Positions 47,259 to 55,643 of a stretch of DNA of 64,000 nt are shown here, piece after piece. How positions within the stretch are numbered: position 1 is the stretch's first letter; each line of letters starts with the position of its first letter. A program made the translations under genes and the position numbers. The notes below the pieces were generated by a model. That model saw only the letters and a program-made list of their open reading frames with translations. It made no database searches and was not told the DNA's origin. The DNA is taken from contig UBUL01000009.1 of assembly GCA_900468625.1 (NCBI GenBank), positions 186,001 to 250,000 on the forward strand, in the 5' to 3' direction. The DNA is from Hyphomicrobiales bacterium. GTDB lineage: Bacteria > Pseudomonadota > Alphaproteobacteria > Rhizobiales > Rhizobiaceae.

Positions 47259-47891
47259 GTGAGCCCGGCACTATCCCGATATCTCAAGGATTTCAGCGCC
47301 GATCCGGTTCCGCCGCCCCATGCCGAGGACATGGCTTTTGCGGAACAGGCGGAATTCATCGAAAGTCCGGTGGAACCACCGGTCGATATCGAGGCCGAGC
47401 GCCGGGCCGCCTACGCGGAAGGGCACGAGGCGGCAACGCTGGAATTGTCGCAGAAACATCAGGCCGAGCTCGATGCCATGGCCGAATCGTTTCGTGCCGA
47501 AATGGATGCGTTGCGGACAAGCTACGAGGAGCAGGCGGCGGAGAAGATTGCGGCTGATATGACGCGTATCGCCACGACGCTTGGGCAGGCGATCAGCTCC
47601 GAAACGGCTGCCGTTCTTGCGCCGATCATGACGGAGACGCTGACGGCCAAGGCTGTTGCCGATCTCGCCGATCTGGTCAGGGCTGCGATTCTCGACGGCG
47701 GTGCCGGGCCGATCTCGGTCAGCGGTCCGCGTCATCTCTTCGAAATTCTTCTCAAGCGTCTTGGAGACGACGGTGCCTCGCTGCGCCATGTCGAGGCGCA
47801 GGACATCGATCTCACCGTCACGATTGGCGAGAGCGTTCTCGTGACCCGGATGTCGGCCTGGGCCGCTAGTCTGAAAGAGATTTTGAAATGA
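47259..47891 (+). CDS. FliH-like export ATPase regulator (rhizobial orf38)
   Basis: 210 residues. An acidic N-terminal segment leads to the FliH/YscL/F0-b-type pattern ERRAAYAEGHEAATLELSQK, then a long coiled coil (QAELDAMAESFRAEMDALRT), and a C-terminal globular region (GAGPISVSGPRHLFEILLKR ... DIDLTVTIGESVLVTRM). This architecture and the lack of any other fliH near fliI suggest it is FliH, the partner of the ATPase at 29710. It corresponds in place to orf38 before motB in S. meliloti. The start is likely GTG at 47259, with GGGGGG at 8 nt. Confidence 0.7.
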   Translation: MSPALSRYLKDFSADPVPPPHAEDMAFAEQAEFIESPVEPPVDIEAERRAAYAEGHEAATLELSQKHQAELDAMAESFRAEMDALRTSYEEQAAEKIAADMTRIATTLGQAISSETAAVLAPIMTETLTAKAVADLADLVRAAILDGGAGPISVSGPRHLFEILLKRLGDDGASLRHVEAQDIDLTVTIGESVLVTRMSAWAASLKEILK

Positions 47892-49321
47892 GCGACGGCG
47901 ATCAAAATCACGGCAAGCACGAGATCATCATCGTCAAGCGTCATGGCGGCGGCGATCACGAAGGCGGCCATGGCGGCGCGTGGAAGATCGCCTATGCCGA
48001 CTTCATGACCGCCATGATGGCCTTCTTTCTCGTCATGTGGCTGGTAAATGCCGCCAACGAGGAAACGAAGGCTTCGGTCGCCTCCTATTTCAATCCCATC
48101 AAGCTCGCCGACGAGAAGCCGACCGAGAAGGGCCTCAAGAAGCCTGTCGATCAGGCTCAGGGCGAAAAGAACCAGCAGAAATCCGATAAGCCGCAAGACA
48201 AGCCGAACGACGGCAAATCCGCCAAGACCGGCGAGGATCTGACGTCGACGTCGGGCGACCAGACGAATTACTCCGAAGCGGATTTCTTCGAGAATCCCTA
48301 TTCGGTTCTGGCGGAAATCGCACAGGAAGTCGGTCAGCAGGCAAATGTCAGCGCCAAGGGCGAGGGCGGCGCCGCGCAGTCTGGTCCGGCGACCGGTGCG
48401 GACGGCGGACAGGCCTATCGCGATCCCTTCGATCCGGATTTCTGGACGAAGCAGGTCCAGGTTTCCAGCGCATCGAAGAAGGCGAACGAGGAACAGTCCG
48501 CCAAGTCGGATCAATCGCCGAAGGGCGAAGTCATCGCCTTGTCGAAGGCAACGGCGGCGGATACGGGCCAGCCTGCCGATCAGCCGCAAACGCCCGAACA
48601 GCAGCCGACGGTGAGCGACCAGCAGGCGGCAGGCAAGCAGCAAGGAAAGCAGACGCAGGCACAGCAGCAGCTCGCCAAAGCCTCGGCCCAAAGCGACACT
48701 TCCTTGCCCGAGGACAATGCAGCCCTGCCGCAGAGCAAGGATGCCACCCCGACCAAGGCCCAGCAGCAGGAAGCCAAGGACCTGCAGCAGCGGATCCAGG
48801 CGGAGATCAAGGGCGTCGCCGGCCAGCTGGCCGAGGGGCTGCAGGTCACCGCGGCCGAAGGCGGCGTGCTGGTGACGATCTCGGATCAGAGCAATGATCC
48901 GATGTTCGACATCGGTTCGGCGGTGCCGCGTCGCGAAATGGTGCTGGCGATGGAGAAGATCGGAAAGCTGCTCGCCGACCGGAAGGGATCGATCCTGATC
49001 CGTGGCCATACGGACGGGCGTCCCTATATGGTCGGCGGTCGCAACGACAATTGGCGCCTATCGCTCGATCGCGCCCAGAGCGCCTATTACATGCTGACGA
49101 GCGGTGGGCTGGATGAGAAGCGGATCGCGCAGGTCTCCGGCTTCGCCGATCGGCGGCTGAAGCTGCCCAGCGATCCCTTCAACGATGCCAATCGCCGCAT
49201 CGAGATTCTGATCGCGAACCCCTCCGCCCAGGCGGCGACCGAACCCGCGGCTACGGATAGCCAGCCTCCCGCCAAGCCCGCTTCGGGCAAGGCAAAATCC
49301 AGCCAAGGCAGGCAGGGATAG
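47888..49321 (+). CDS. motB: Flagellar stator protein MotB
   Basis: 477 residues, much longer than enteric MotB (308). A His/Gly-rich N-terminus (KRHGGGDHEGGHGGAWKIAY) leads into the single membrane helix YADFMTAMMAFFLVMWLVNA with the proton-carrying Asp38. Then comes a long Gln/Lys/Ala-rich linker (about 65-300) and an OmpA-like peptidoglycan-binding domain (SILIRGHTDGRPYM, NWRLSLDRAQSAYY, NDANRRIEILI). The linker length may reflect contact with MotC. It overlaps the FliH-like gene by 4 bases. Confidence 0.95.
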   Translation: MSDGDQNHGKHEIIIVKRHGGGDHEGGHGGAWKIAYADFMTAMMAFFLVMWLVNAANEETKASVASYFNPIKLADEKPTEKGLKKPVDQAQGEKNQQKSDKPQDKPNDGKSAKTGEDLTSTSGDQTNYSEADFFENPYSVLAEIAQEVGQQANVSAKGEGGAAQSGPATGADGGQAYRDPFDPDFWTKQVQVSSASKKANEEQSAKSDQSPKGEVIALSKATAADTGQPADQPQTPEQQPTVSDQQAAGKQQGKQTQAQQQLAKASAQSDTSLPEDNAALPQSKDATPTKAQQQEAKDLQQRIQAEIKGVAGQLAEGLQVTAAEGGVLVTISDQSNDPMFDIGSAVPRREMVLAMEKIGKLLADRKGSILIRGHTDGRPYMVGGRNDNWRLSLDRAQSAYYMLTSGGLDEKRIAQVSGFADRRLKLPSDPFNDANRRIEILIANPSAQAATEPAATDSQPPAKPASGKAKSSQGRQG

Positions 49322-49324
49322 TTC

Positions 49325-50629
49325 ATGGGGCGCAAACCGCATCGTCATCGCCTTGCGCTCACTCTTACCCTCGGCATGTTGGTGCCGGGGGTCGCAAGTG
49401 CCGAGAGGCAGGATAGCCTGCCGCTCTACAAGATGCTGCGATCTCTCGAATTCGTCCAGGATTCCGTGGTGGCAGGTGACAGCTCTGCCGGGGAGATGCA
49501 GCGCTTCCTGCTCGCCACCATCGATGAACGCCTGCGCACTGCGGACAAATCCGTGTTCGAGGACGGCCGCAATGTGGATGCGGCCCTGATTTATGCCATG
49601 AGCGGCGGCAATCCCCAAACGCTCGAATATCTGATGTCGCGCGACGTCAACGGCAATTTCGACAATCGCGTTGCCGACGTCCTGAGGAAATATCTGAACG
49701 GCAAGGGGCTGCTCGTCGTCAATACGCTTGCCGACATCGCCAAGGAGTATCGTGGCAAGCCGATCGGCTCCTACCTCTCGCTGGTTGCCGGTAACGTCAT
49801 GTCCGGCAAGAATCCCAAGGCGGCGCTGCAGCTCTATGACTGGGCGCGATTGATGGCTCCCGGCACGATCGTCGAGGAGTCGGCGCTGCGCCGCTCGCTC
49901 GCCTTATGTGCCGACGCAGGCATGGTTCCGGCGGGGCTCGACTATGCGCGGCGTTACACGAGGCGTTTCCTGCACTCGCCCTATGCCAGCCAGTTTGCCG
50001 ATCTCTTCGTGCAGCTCGTCGTGGACCATGATTCCGACATCAAGCAGCAGGACATCGTCGACATCCTTTCCTTCATGGATCCACCCAGGCAGCGCGAGAT
50101 CTATCTGCGCATGGCGCGACGCGCCGCGATTGCGGGCAAGGCGGATCTTGCCGCGCTGGCGGCCAGCCGCGCCCAGGCAATTACAAATGACGGCGGCGAC
50201 GCTTTCGGTGCCCTGGCGAACTTCTACGGCGGCGTCGCCGGCATATCCACGCCGGAGCTGAAATCGGCGATCAACGATCTCGATCAGATGCCGGCGGGCG
50301 AGCTGAACGCACGGGATCGCGCGCTGCGCGATGCGGCAAAGGTCGTAGCGCACGAGATACTGCGCGCACCCGAGCCTGCAAGCCTCGGGCAAGCCAATGT
50401 TCCTAATCTGCCAAACCAACAGAATACTGAACACGATGCTGCTGTGACGAATCGAGCGGGAGGACAGTCTCCCGGCACGGCGGGTGTTGAGCAGGGAGCC
50501 TCGGCAAGCGCGGCTCCCGCCCCGGAGGGAGGGCGGCAGGAGGCCGATCCTTCGTTCAACGCATTCGTCACGACGAGCCGCTCGAAGCTGGATGCCATCG
50601 ACGGCCTGTTGAAGCAGGAAAGTCATTGA
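49325..50629 (+). CDS. motC: Periplasmic motility protein MotC
   Basis: 434 residues: signal peptide (LALTLTLGMLVPGVASA), then helical repeats (RQDSLPLYKMLRSLEFVQDS, PQTLEYLMSRDVNGNFDNRV, DIVDILSFMDPPRQREIYLR) and a low-complexity tail. MotC is specific to rhizobia, binds MotB in the periplasm and is needed for rotation. It depends on MotE (35535) for stability. Confidence 0.93.
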   Translation: MGRKPHRHRLALTLTLGMLVPGVASAERQDSLPLYKMLRSLEFVQDSVVAGDSSAGEMQRFLLATIDERLRTADKSVFEDGRNVDAALIYAMSGGNPQTLEYLMSRDVNGNFDNRVADVLRKYLNGKGLLVVNTLADIAKEYRGKPIGSYLSLVAGNVMSGKNPKAALQLYDWARLMAPGTIVEESALRRSLALCADAGMVPAGLDYARRYTRRFLHSPYASQFADLFVQLVVDHDSDIKQQDIVDILSFMDPPRQREIYLRMARRAAIAGKADLAALAASRAQAITNDGGDAFGALANFYGGVAGISTPELKSAINDLDQMPAGELNARDRALRDAAKVVAHEILRAPEPASLGQANVPNLPNQQNTEHDAAVTNRAGGQSPGTAGVEQGASASAAPAPEGGRQEADPSFNAFVTTSRSKLDAIDGLLKQESH

Positions 50630-50630
50630 T

Positions 50631-52232
50631 ATGAACGACATCGGTGTGTCCAGCGCCTCAACCGGGGCGGATATTCTTGCTGTTGCCAAAGGCGCTCGCT
50701 CCACCAAGCAGGACGACGGCAAGGGCTTTATCGATGCGCTGACCAGCTCGCTTGGCAACGGGAGCAAGTCTTCCGGCATGAATTCCGTCAAAGACCCGAC
50801 GGTCCCCGCGGGCACGACGGCAGATGGCAATGCGAACGGAGACCCGGCGGCTGCGAAGGCAGCAGCGGGCAATCCCGCGGCGATGGCTCTCGCCATGGCT
50901 GACGGCATCAACACCGGAGTCGGAATCATCGATGCATCCGGAGCCAGCCTGACCAACATTGCCGGCCTGACCAAAGGTGCGAAAGCTTCAGAGGGCGCCG
51001 GCGCTGCGGTGCTTTCGAATTCACTGATGGACCTGCAGAAAGCTGCATCGGCCTCCGGTGGAGATGACGCGGTTCCCGCGCAAGGCGATCCGGCGGCCAC
51101 CACCGATCCAGCCATGCCGGCTGGCGACCCCGGCAAAGCGGCAGCACAGCCGAGCGCTCTCGATCAGCTTGCTGAAATCGCGCAGCAACTGGCCAACGTC
51201 GCGAATGCCGGCGGCCAGGCAACGCCGGTGAAAGGCGATGACAAGGCCACCGTCGTGAAGGGCGGTAAAAATGCGCAGTCAGCCGATAATGGTAAGTCCA
51301 CGCAGACGAAAGACAATCAGGCCGGGGCGATTTCGGATGCGCTGTCGCTGCTGAACGTCGTACAGCCCGTCGTTGCCGCGCAGGGAAGCCCGGTGCAGAC
51401 CGTCAAGACCGCTGACGATACAAAGGTTCAGGCAATGTCGCTCGGCCAAGCGGCGGTCGCAGGCAATACGTCTGACGCGAGCGTGACGCTGCCGAACAGC
51501 GGCAACGGATCGGACACAGCGCAATCTTTCCGTCTGACGCGGGCAGACGGTCGTGGCGGCGCGCTCGATCTTTCGATCAGCAAGAGCGGAGATGACGCGA
51601 CGGAGATCAAGGCCGGGCCTTCGGCGGGCGGCGATGCGGTACCTGTCACGGTGCTTGATTCCCGCCGTTATCTGGGGCTCGCCGCCAATTCCAACTCGGC
51701 GCTCGTTGCCGGAACGCTGGCAGGAGACCGCGAATGGTCCGCCGCGATGCAGCCGGGCTCGGCGCTCGCCAATGCCGCGAACCTGACGAGCACGGGCAAG
51801 GTCGTCAATACGCTCAAGATCCAGCTGCGCCCCGACAATCTCGGTGACGTCACAGCCACCATGCGGCTTTCCGGAGACCAGCTCAGCGTCGACCTGAAGG
51901 TCCAGACGAGCGAGGCCTACAGGCAGCTCCATGCCGATCAGAGCCATATGGTCGAGGCCCTGCGCGCGCAAGGCTACCAGGTGGACAACATCACTGTCAG
52001 CCTGTCATCCAATGCGGATCAGCAATCGGATGGCGGCCGTCAGTCCGGATCGAACCAGCAGCAATCCTTGTTGAACCAGGGACAAGGGGGGGACGCACGT
52101 CCCAGAGGCCAGAACTATTCGGGACAGCAGGCGGGTGGAAACAATGGCAATCGCAGTTCGGGTGAGCGCGGTATTGAAGACGGCGCTGCTGGTGGCGTTC
52201 AGCGTTCTCGCTCTGGGGCGGTTTACCTCTGA
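50631..52232 (+). CDS. fliK: Hook-length control protein FliK (formerly MotD)
   Basis: 533 residues. The first ~350 are low-complexity (Ala, Gly, Asp, Ser), as usual for the ruler part. The C-terminal Flg_hook domain is visible as LKIQLRPDNLGDVTATMRLS and QLSVDLKVQTSEAYRQLHAD, followed by a Gln/Gly/Asn-rich tail. In S. meliloti this position was called motD and later shown to be FliK. The last 89 bases overlap the following gene in another frame. Confidence 0.92.
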   Translation: MNDIGVSSASTGADILAVAKGARSTKQDDGKGFIDALTSSLGNGSKSSGMNSVKDPTVPAGTTADGNANGDPAAAKAAAGNPAAMALAMADGINTGVGIIDASGASLTNIAGLTKGAKASEGAGAAVLSNSLMDLQKAASASGGDDAVPAQGDPAATTDPAMPAGDPGKAAAQPSALDQLAEIAQQLANVANAGGQATPVKGDDKATVVKGGKNAQSADNGKSTQTKDNQAGAISDALSLLNVVQPVVAAQGSPVQTVKTADDTKVQAMSLGQAAVAGNTSDASVTLPNSGNGSDTAQSFRLTRADGRGGALDLSISKSGDDATEIKAGPSAGGDAVPVTVLDSRRYLGLAANSNSALVAGTLAGDREWSAAMQPGSALANAANLTSTGKVVNTLKIQLRPDNLGDVTATMRLSGDQLSVDLKVQTSEAYRQLHADQSHMVEALRAQGYQVDNITVSLSSNADQQSDGGRQSGSNQQQSLLNQGQGGDARPRGQNYSGQQAGGNNGNRSSGERGIEDGAAGGVQRSRSGAVYL

Positions 52233-52767
52233 GGCCCATGCCTCGGGAAATCCGGCGCCGCCCGATAACGGTGCTGCGGGCCTTTGCGAGCGCGAGATCC
52301 AGTCTGCCGCCGCGAAGTACGGAATACCGGAAGGTATCCTCTATTCGGTCGGCCTGACTGAAACGGGCCGCAAGGGATCGCTCTATCCCTACGCCCTCAA
52401 TGTCGAGGGCAGGCCGATCTTTCCGCCGTCGGAAAATGCCGCCCTGCAGGTATTTGCAGCGGCCCGGCAGAATGGCGCAAAGCTGATCGACGTCGGCTGC
52501 ATGCAGATCAACCAGTATTTCCATGGCGAAAACTTCACGTCCGTCGCCGCCATGTTCGATCCTCACAGCAACGTCGAATATGCCGCCAGGTTTCTTCGCA
52601 ACCTGCATGACAGGCACGAGACTTGGACGATGGCGGTAGCCAGATACCATGCAGGACCAAACAACGACCCCGCCCAAAAGGTCTATGTCTGCCGCGTGAT
52701 CGCCAATCTGGTCGCCACCGGCTATGGAAAATGGACTCCCAACGCGGCGACTTTCTGCCGGAACTAG
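52144..52767 (+). CDS. SltF-like lytic transglycosylase for rod insertion
   Basis: 207 residues: signal peptide (VLKTALLVAFSVLALGRFTS, cleavage near AHA), then an SLT domain with the catalytic Glu in ILYSVGLTETGRKG and the motifs DVGCMQINQYFHG and ARYHAGPNN. It should cut peptidoglycan to let the rod pass. The FlgJ-like gene at 62047 has only the rod-binding half, so a separate muramidase like Rhodobacter SltF is needed. The start at 52144 (MAIAVRVSAVL) has GGGTGGA at about 5 nt and lies inside fliK; GTG 52135 is the alternative. Confidence 0.85.
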   Translation: MAIAVRVSAVLKTALLVAFSVLALGRFTSEAHASGNPAPPDNGAAGLCEREIQSAAAKYGIPEGILYSVGLTETGRKGSLYPYALNVEGRPIFPPSENAALQVFAAARQNGAKLIDVGCMQINQYFHGENFTSVAAMFDPHSNVEYAARFLRNLHDRHETWTMAVARYHAGPNNDPAQKVYVCRVIANLVATGYGKWTPNAATFCRN

Positions 52768-52793
52768 ACACCCGTAGATTGCACACGGTCTGC

Positions 52794-52811
52794 GGTTAGC
52801 CGATGCTAACC
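52794..52811. promoter_or_regulatory. Perfect palindrome upstream of rem, candidate VisNR operator
   Basis: GGTTAGC-CGAT-GCTAACC, 7-bp perfect arms, 18 bases in all, the size and symmetry typical of LuxR-family operators. VisNR is known to activate rem in S. meliloti. The match to its true operator is inference. Confidence 0.4.
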
Positions 52812-52935
52812 AAATTCAGGCGATTGACTGCCGTCGATTTGCCCGAAACACGATGTTAAGAATATGCTTATTAACAGATTTTTTATCGGTGTGAAATGAA
52901 TGTGACCTACTAGATATAGTGCAAATCGCACCCTT

Positions 52936-52955
52936 ATGGTTAATCAATTATTAAT
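52936..52955 (+). promoter_or_regulatory. Candidate CtrA box upstream of rem
   Basis: TTAA-TCAATTA-TTAAT fits the CtrA consensus TTAA-N7-TTAA exactly, and its left half is ATGGTTAA, the reverse complement of the TTAACCAT half site associated with CtrA in S. meliloti. It lies about 90 bases before the rem start. Confidence 0.65.
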
Positions 52956-53045
52956 TTCCGCCACTCATTTCCGACAGTTGTTCGTGATTCGCCCGATTCG
53001 TACCCATAGTCCATCGAAACACCACACTGATTCGGAGGCGGACGA

Positions 53046-53717
53046 ATGATCGTAGTGGTTGATGAGCGAGAGCTTGTTAAGGACGGATATACATCACTCT
53101 TTGGACGCGAGGGCATCCCATCGACGGGATTCGATCCACGCGAATTCGGCGAATGGGTTACCACGGCGGCAGAGGGCGATATTGCTGCGGTCGAGGCCTT
53201 TCTGATCGGACAGGGCCAACAGGTACACGAACTTCCCAGGGCGATTCGCGACCGGACGACGGCACCCGTCATCGCGGTCAGCGACCAGCCCTCGCTGGAA
53301 GCCACGCTTGCACTTTTTGATTGCGGCGTCGACGACGTTGTGCGCAAGCCGGTGCATCCTCGCGAAATCCTGGCCAGGGCAGCGGCGATCCGCCGTCGGC
53401 TGAAGGCAATCAGCAACTATACCGATATCGGGCCGATCCGCGTCTTTGCAGACGGCCGCGATCCGGAAATCAACGGTTCCGTTTTTGCCTTGCCGCGCCG
53501 CGAGCGCCGTATCCTCGAATATCTGATTGCCAATCGCGGTCGCCGGGTGACGAAGACGCAGATCTTCAACGCCATCTACGGCATCTTCGACGAAGAGGTC
53601 GAAGAAAACGTGGTCGAAAGCCATATTTCCAAGCTGCGCAAGAAACTGCGCAAGAAGCTCGGTTTCGATCCGGTCGATTCCAAGCGCTTCCTCGGTTATT
53701 GCATCGACTGGAGCTGA
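53046..53717 (+). CDS. rem: Rem: OmpR-type activator of flagellar genes
   Basis: 223 residues: an N-terminal receiver-like domain (1-115) and a C-terminal winged helix ([20 protein letters not shown] ... [20 protein letters not shown]). In S. meliloti Rem is activated by VisNR and switches on the basal body, hook and flagellin genes during growth. The receiver lacks the usual phosphoacceptor: where VxxDxxMP is expected the sequence reads [13 protein letters not shown], though the late Lys ([11 protein letters not shown]) is kept. Activity is therefore probably set by amount, not phosphorylation. A strong terminator follows. Confidence 0.94.
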   Translation: MIVVVDERELVKDGYTSLFGREGIPSTGFDPREFGEWVTTAAEGDIAAVEAFLIGQGQQVHELPRAIRDRTTAPVIAVSDQPSLEATLALFDCGVDDVVRKPVHPREILARAAAIRRRLKAISNYTDIGPIRVFADGRDPEINGSVFALPRRERRILEYLIANRGRRVTKTQIFNAIYGIFDEEVEENVVESHISKLRKKLRKKLGFDPVDSKRFLGYCIDWS

Positions 53718-53754
53718 TATTTCCGGTCAGGCGTCGCGGATAGCAAACTTACGA

Positions 53755-53795
53755 ATAGGCCCGGGAACCAGATGGTTCCCGGGCCTATCGCTTTT
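53755..53795 (+). terminator. rem terminator
   Basis: A 15-bp perfect stem (ATAGGCCCGGGAACC / GGTTCCCGGGCCTAT), loop AGAT, then CGCTTTT. Confidence 0.92.
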
Positions 53796-53990
53796 CAGGC
53801 ATGGCAGAGCGGCATTGCTTCCAAAGGTGCGTCGTAGCTTACAGTAGCAGCTCGCAGCGAACGGCGATCGAACCGCAATATAGCGCTTGCAGAAAGCTTT
53901 TTCCGATGATCCGTTTTTCGTCCTCTCAGACAGCTTCACGCAAGGCCCGCCACCTACTCTCAGTCGTATGAAGGATCACGAGGATTCCAG

Positions 53991-54122
53991 ATGAGGAATT
54001 TCGGCAGCATGAAGACTGCATTTGCAGAAGGGGACGCACGGGCGATGGGCAGCTTCGCCGGCCCCGTTCTGACAGGCTGCTCCGCCACTCCCGGCGCACC
54101 ATCGGCCGTTCTGCGGCGCTAA
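53991..54122 (+). pseudogene. Possible remnant of the hook gene flgE
   Basis: A 43-codon frame between rem and flgK, where rhizobial clusters carry flgE (normally about 400 codons or more). It starts MRNFGSMKTAFAEGDARAMG, and the first ten residues resemble the FlgE N-terminus (MSxFGSMKTAVSGM...). The resemblance then stops before the expected NIANxxTTGYK motif. It ends SAVLRR, which loosely recalls a FlgE end of the LVNLKR kind. An AAGGATCACGAGGA leader precedes the ATG. The simplest reading is an internal deletion that left the two ends. An unrelated small ORF is possible. No other flgE is in the window. Confidence 0.5.
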
Positions 54123-54146
54123 AACGAACAGGGTATCGAGTCAGCC

Positions 54147-55640
54147 ATGACACTCACAACAGCTCTCAACAACGCGCAGGCGATATTCAACAATACCGGC
54201 ACGCAGAGCAGTGTCGTGTCGAACAATATCTCCAACGCCAACAATACGAATTATTCGCGTCGGCAGGCGATGCTGACCACCGACATGGCCGGCGCCCAGG
54301 TGGTGCAGATCTCCCGCAGCAGCGAACCGTCGCTGCAGAAGGCCTATCTCAACTCGTCGTCGGCGGATGCGGCGCAGCAGCTGCTTCTGAGCGCCTATGG
54401 CAAGCTCCAGTCGGCGACGCTTGGCGGCAACGACAATGAGATTGCGCCGGCGACCTATCTTTCGGCATTCCAGACGGCGATGCAGACCTATTCCGGCTCG
54501 CCGTCCAGCGCGACGGCAGCTCAAGCCGCCGTCAACGCCGCACAAAGCCTGGCCACCTCGCTCAACGATGCCACGACGGCGGTGCAGAGCGCGCGAACCG
54601 ATGCGGATAAGCAGATCAGCTCCGACGTCGATACGCTGAACAGCCTGCTGAAACAGTTCCAGACGGCAAACGATGCGGTGAAGTCGGCGACGACGACGGC
54701 CGGCCCGACGTCGAGCGCTCTTTCCGATGCTCTGGATCAGCGCGATTCGATCCTGACCCAGATCTCGAAGATTGTCGGCGTGACGACGGTAACGCGCGGC
54801 AACAACGACATGGCGCTCTACACGACGAACGGCACGACCCTGTTCGAAACAATTCCGCGCGCGGTGACGTTTCAGCCGACGAACACCTATACGGCGAGCC
54901 TGAAGAAAGGCAACAGCGTTTACATCGATGGCGTCGCGCTGACCCAGGGCCAGGGTGCGAACACGACGGCACAGGGCACCCTTCAGGCGGCTCTGCAGGT
55001 TCGTGACGATATTGCGCCGACCTACCAGGCGCAGCTCGACGAGATGGCTCGAGGACTGGTCACGGTCTTCGCGGAAACGAATAGTGATCCGACACAGCCC
55101 ACTTTGCCCGGCCTGTTTACGTGGAGCGGCGGCAGTGTTCCGACGAGTGCTACCGCGGTCACGGGCCTGGCTGGTTCGATAACCGTTAATTCGAAATTAA
55201 TCACGTCCCAAGGTGGTGACCCGACACTGCTGCGTGATGGTGGTATTAACGACGATAGTACGACCGGCGTAACCGGTTACACGAAGAATACCAGCGGCGA
55301 CAGCGGCTATTCCACGCAGCTTGACGCCTATATTACGGCCATGAACACGAAGATGGATTTCGATCCAAATGCCGGCTCGGACACCAGGGCCAGCCTCATG
55401 GATTACGCATCGAGTTCCATCGGCTGGCTCGAAGGACAGCGCAGTACGGCAACGACAGCTGGGGAAAATACGTCCGCGGCTCTTTCCCGCTCCTCCAGCG
55501 CCTATTCGAACGCGACCGGCGTCAATCTCGACGAAGAGCTGACGCTGATGATGAATATCGAGCAGTCTTACAAGGCTGGAACGAAGATATTGAACACAGT
55601 CAACGAGATGCTTCAATCTGTACTGGATCTCACGAGCTAA
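54147..55640 (+). CDS. flgK: Hook-filament junction protein FlgK
   Basis: 497 residues: MTLTTALNNAQAIFNNTGTQ, then VSNNISNANNTNYSRRQAML (the FlgK rod/hook motif) and the C-terminal helix LDEELTLMMNIEQSYKAGTK, with NTVNEMLQSVLDL at the end. Forms the first ring between hook and filament. It is 3 bases upstream of flgL. Confidence 0.95.
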   Translation: MTLTTALNNAQAIFNNTGTQSSVVSNNISNANNTNYSRRQAMLTTDMAGAQVVQISRSSEPSLQKAYLNSSSADAAQQLLLSAYGKLQSATLGGNDNEIAPATYLSAFQTAMQTYSGSPSSATAAQAAVNAAQSLATSLNDATTAVQSARTDADKQISSDVDTLNSLLKQFQTANDAVKSATTTAGPTSSALSDALDQRDSILTQISKIVGVTTVTRGNNDMALYTTNGTTLFETIPRAVTFQPTNTYTASLKKGNSVYIDGVALTQGQGANTTAQGTLQAALQVRDDIAPTYQAQLDEMARGLVTVFAETNSDPTQPTLPGLFTWSGGSVPTSATAVTGLAGSITVNSKLITSQGGDPTLLRDGGINDDSTTGVTGYTKNTSGDSGYSTQLDAYITAMNTKMDFDPNAGSDTRASLMDYASSSIGWLEGQRSTATTAGENTSAALSRSSSAYSNATGVNLDEELTLMMNIEQSYKAGTKILNTVNEMLQSVLDLTS

Positions 55641-55643
55641 GCC

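Larger units (their letters stand above)
52768..53045. promoter_or_regulatory. rem promoter region
   Basis: 278 bases, distinctly AT-rich from 52850 to 52980 compared with the genes around. It contains a perfect palindrome (52794) and a CtrA box (52936), listed separately. Confidence 0.6.
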
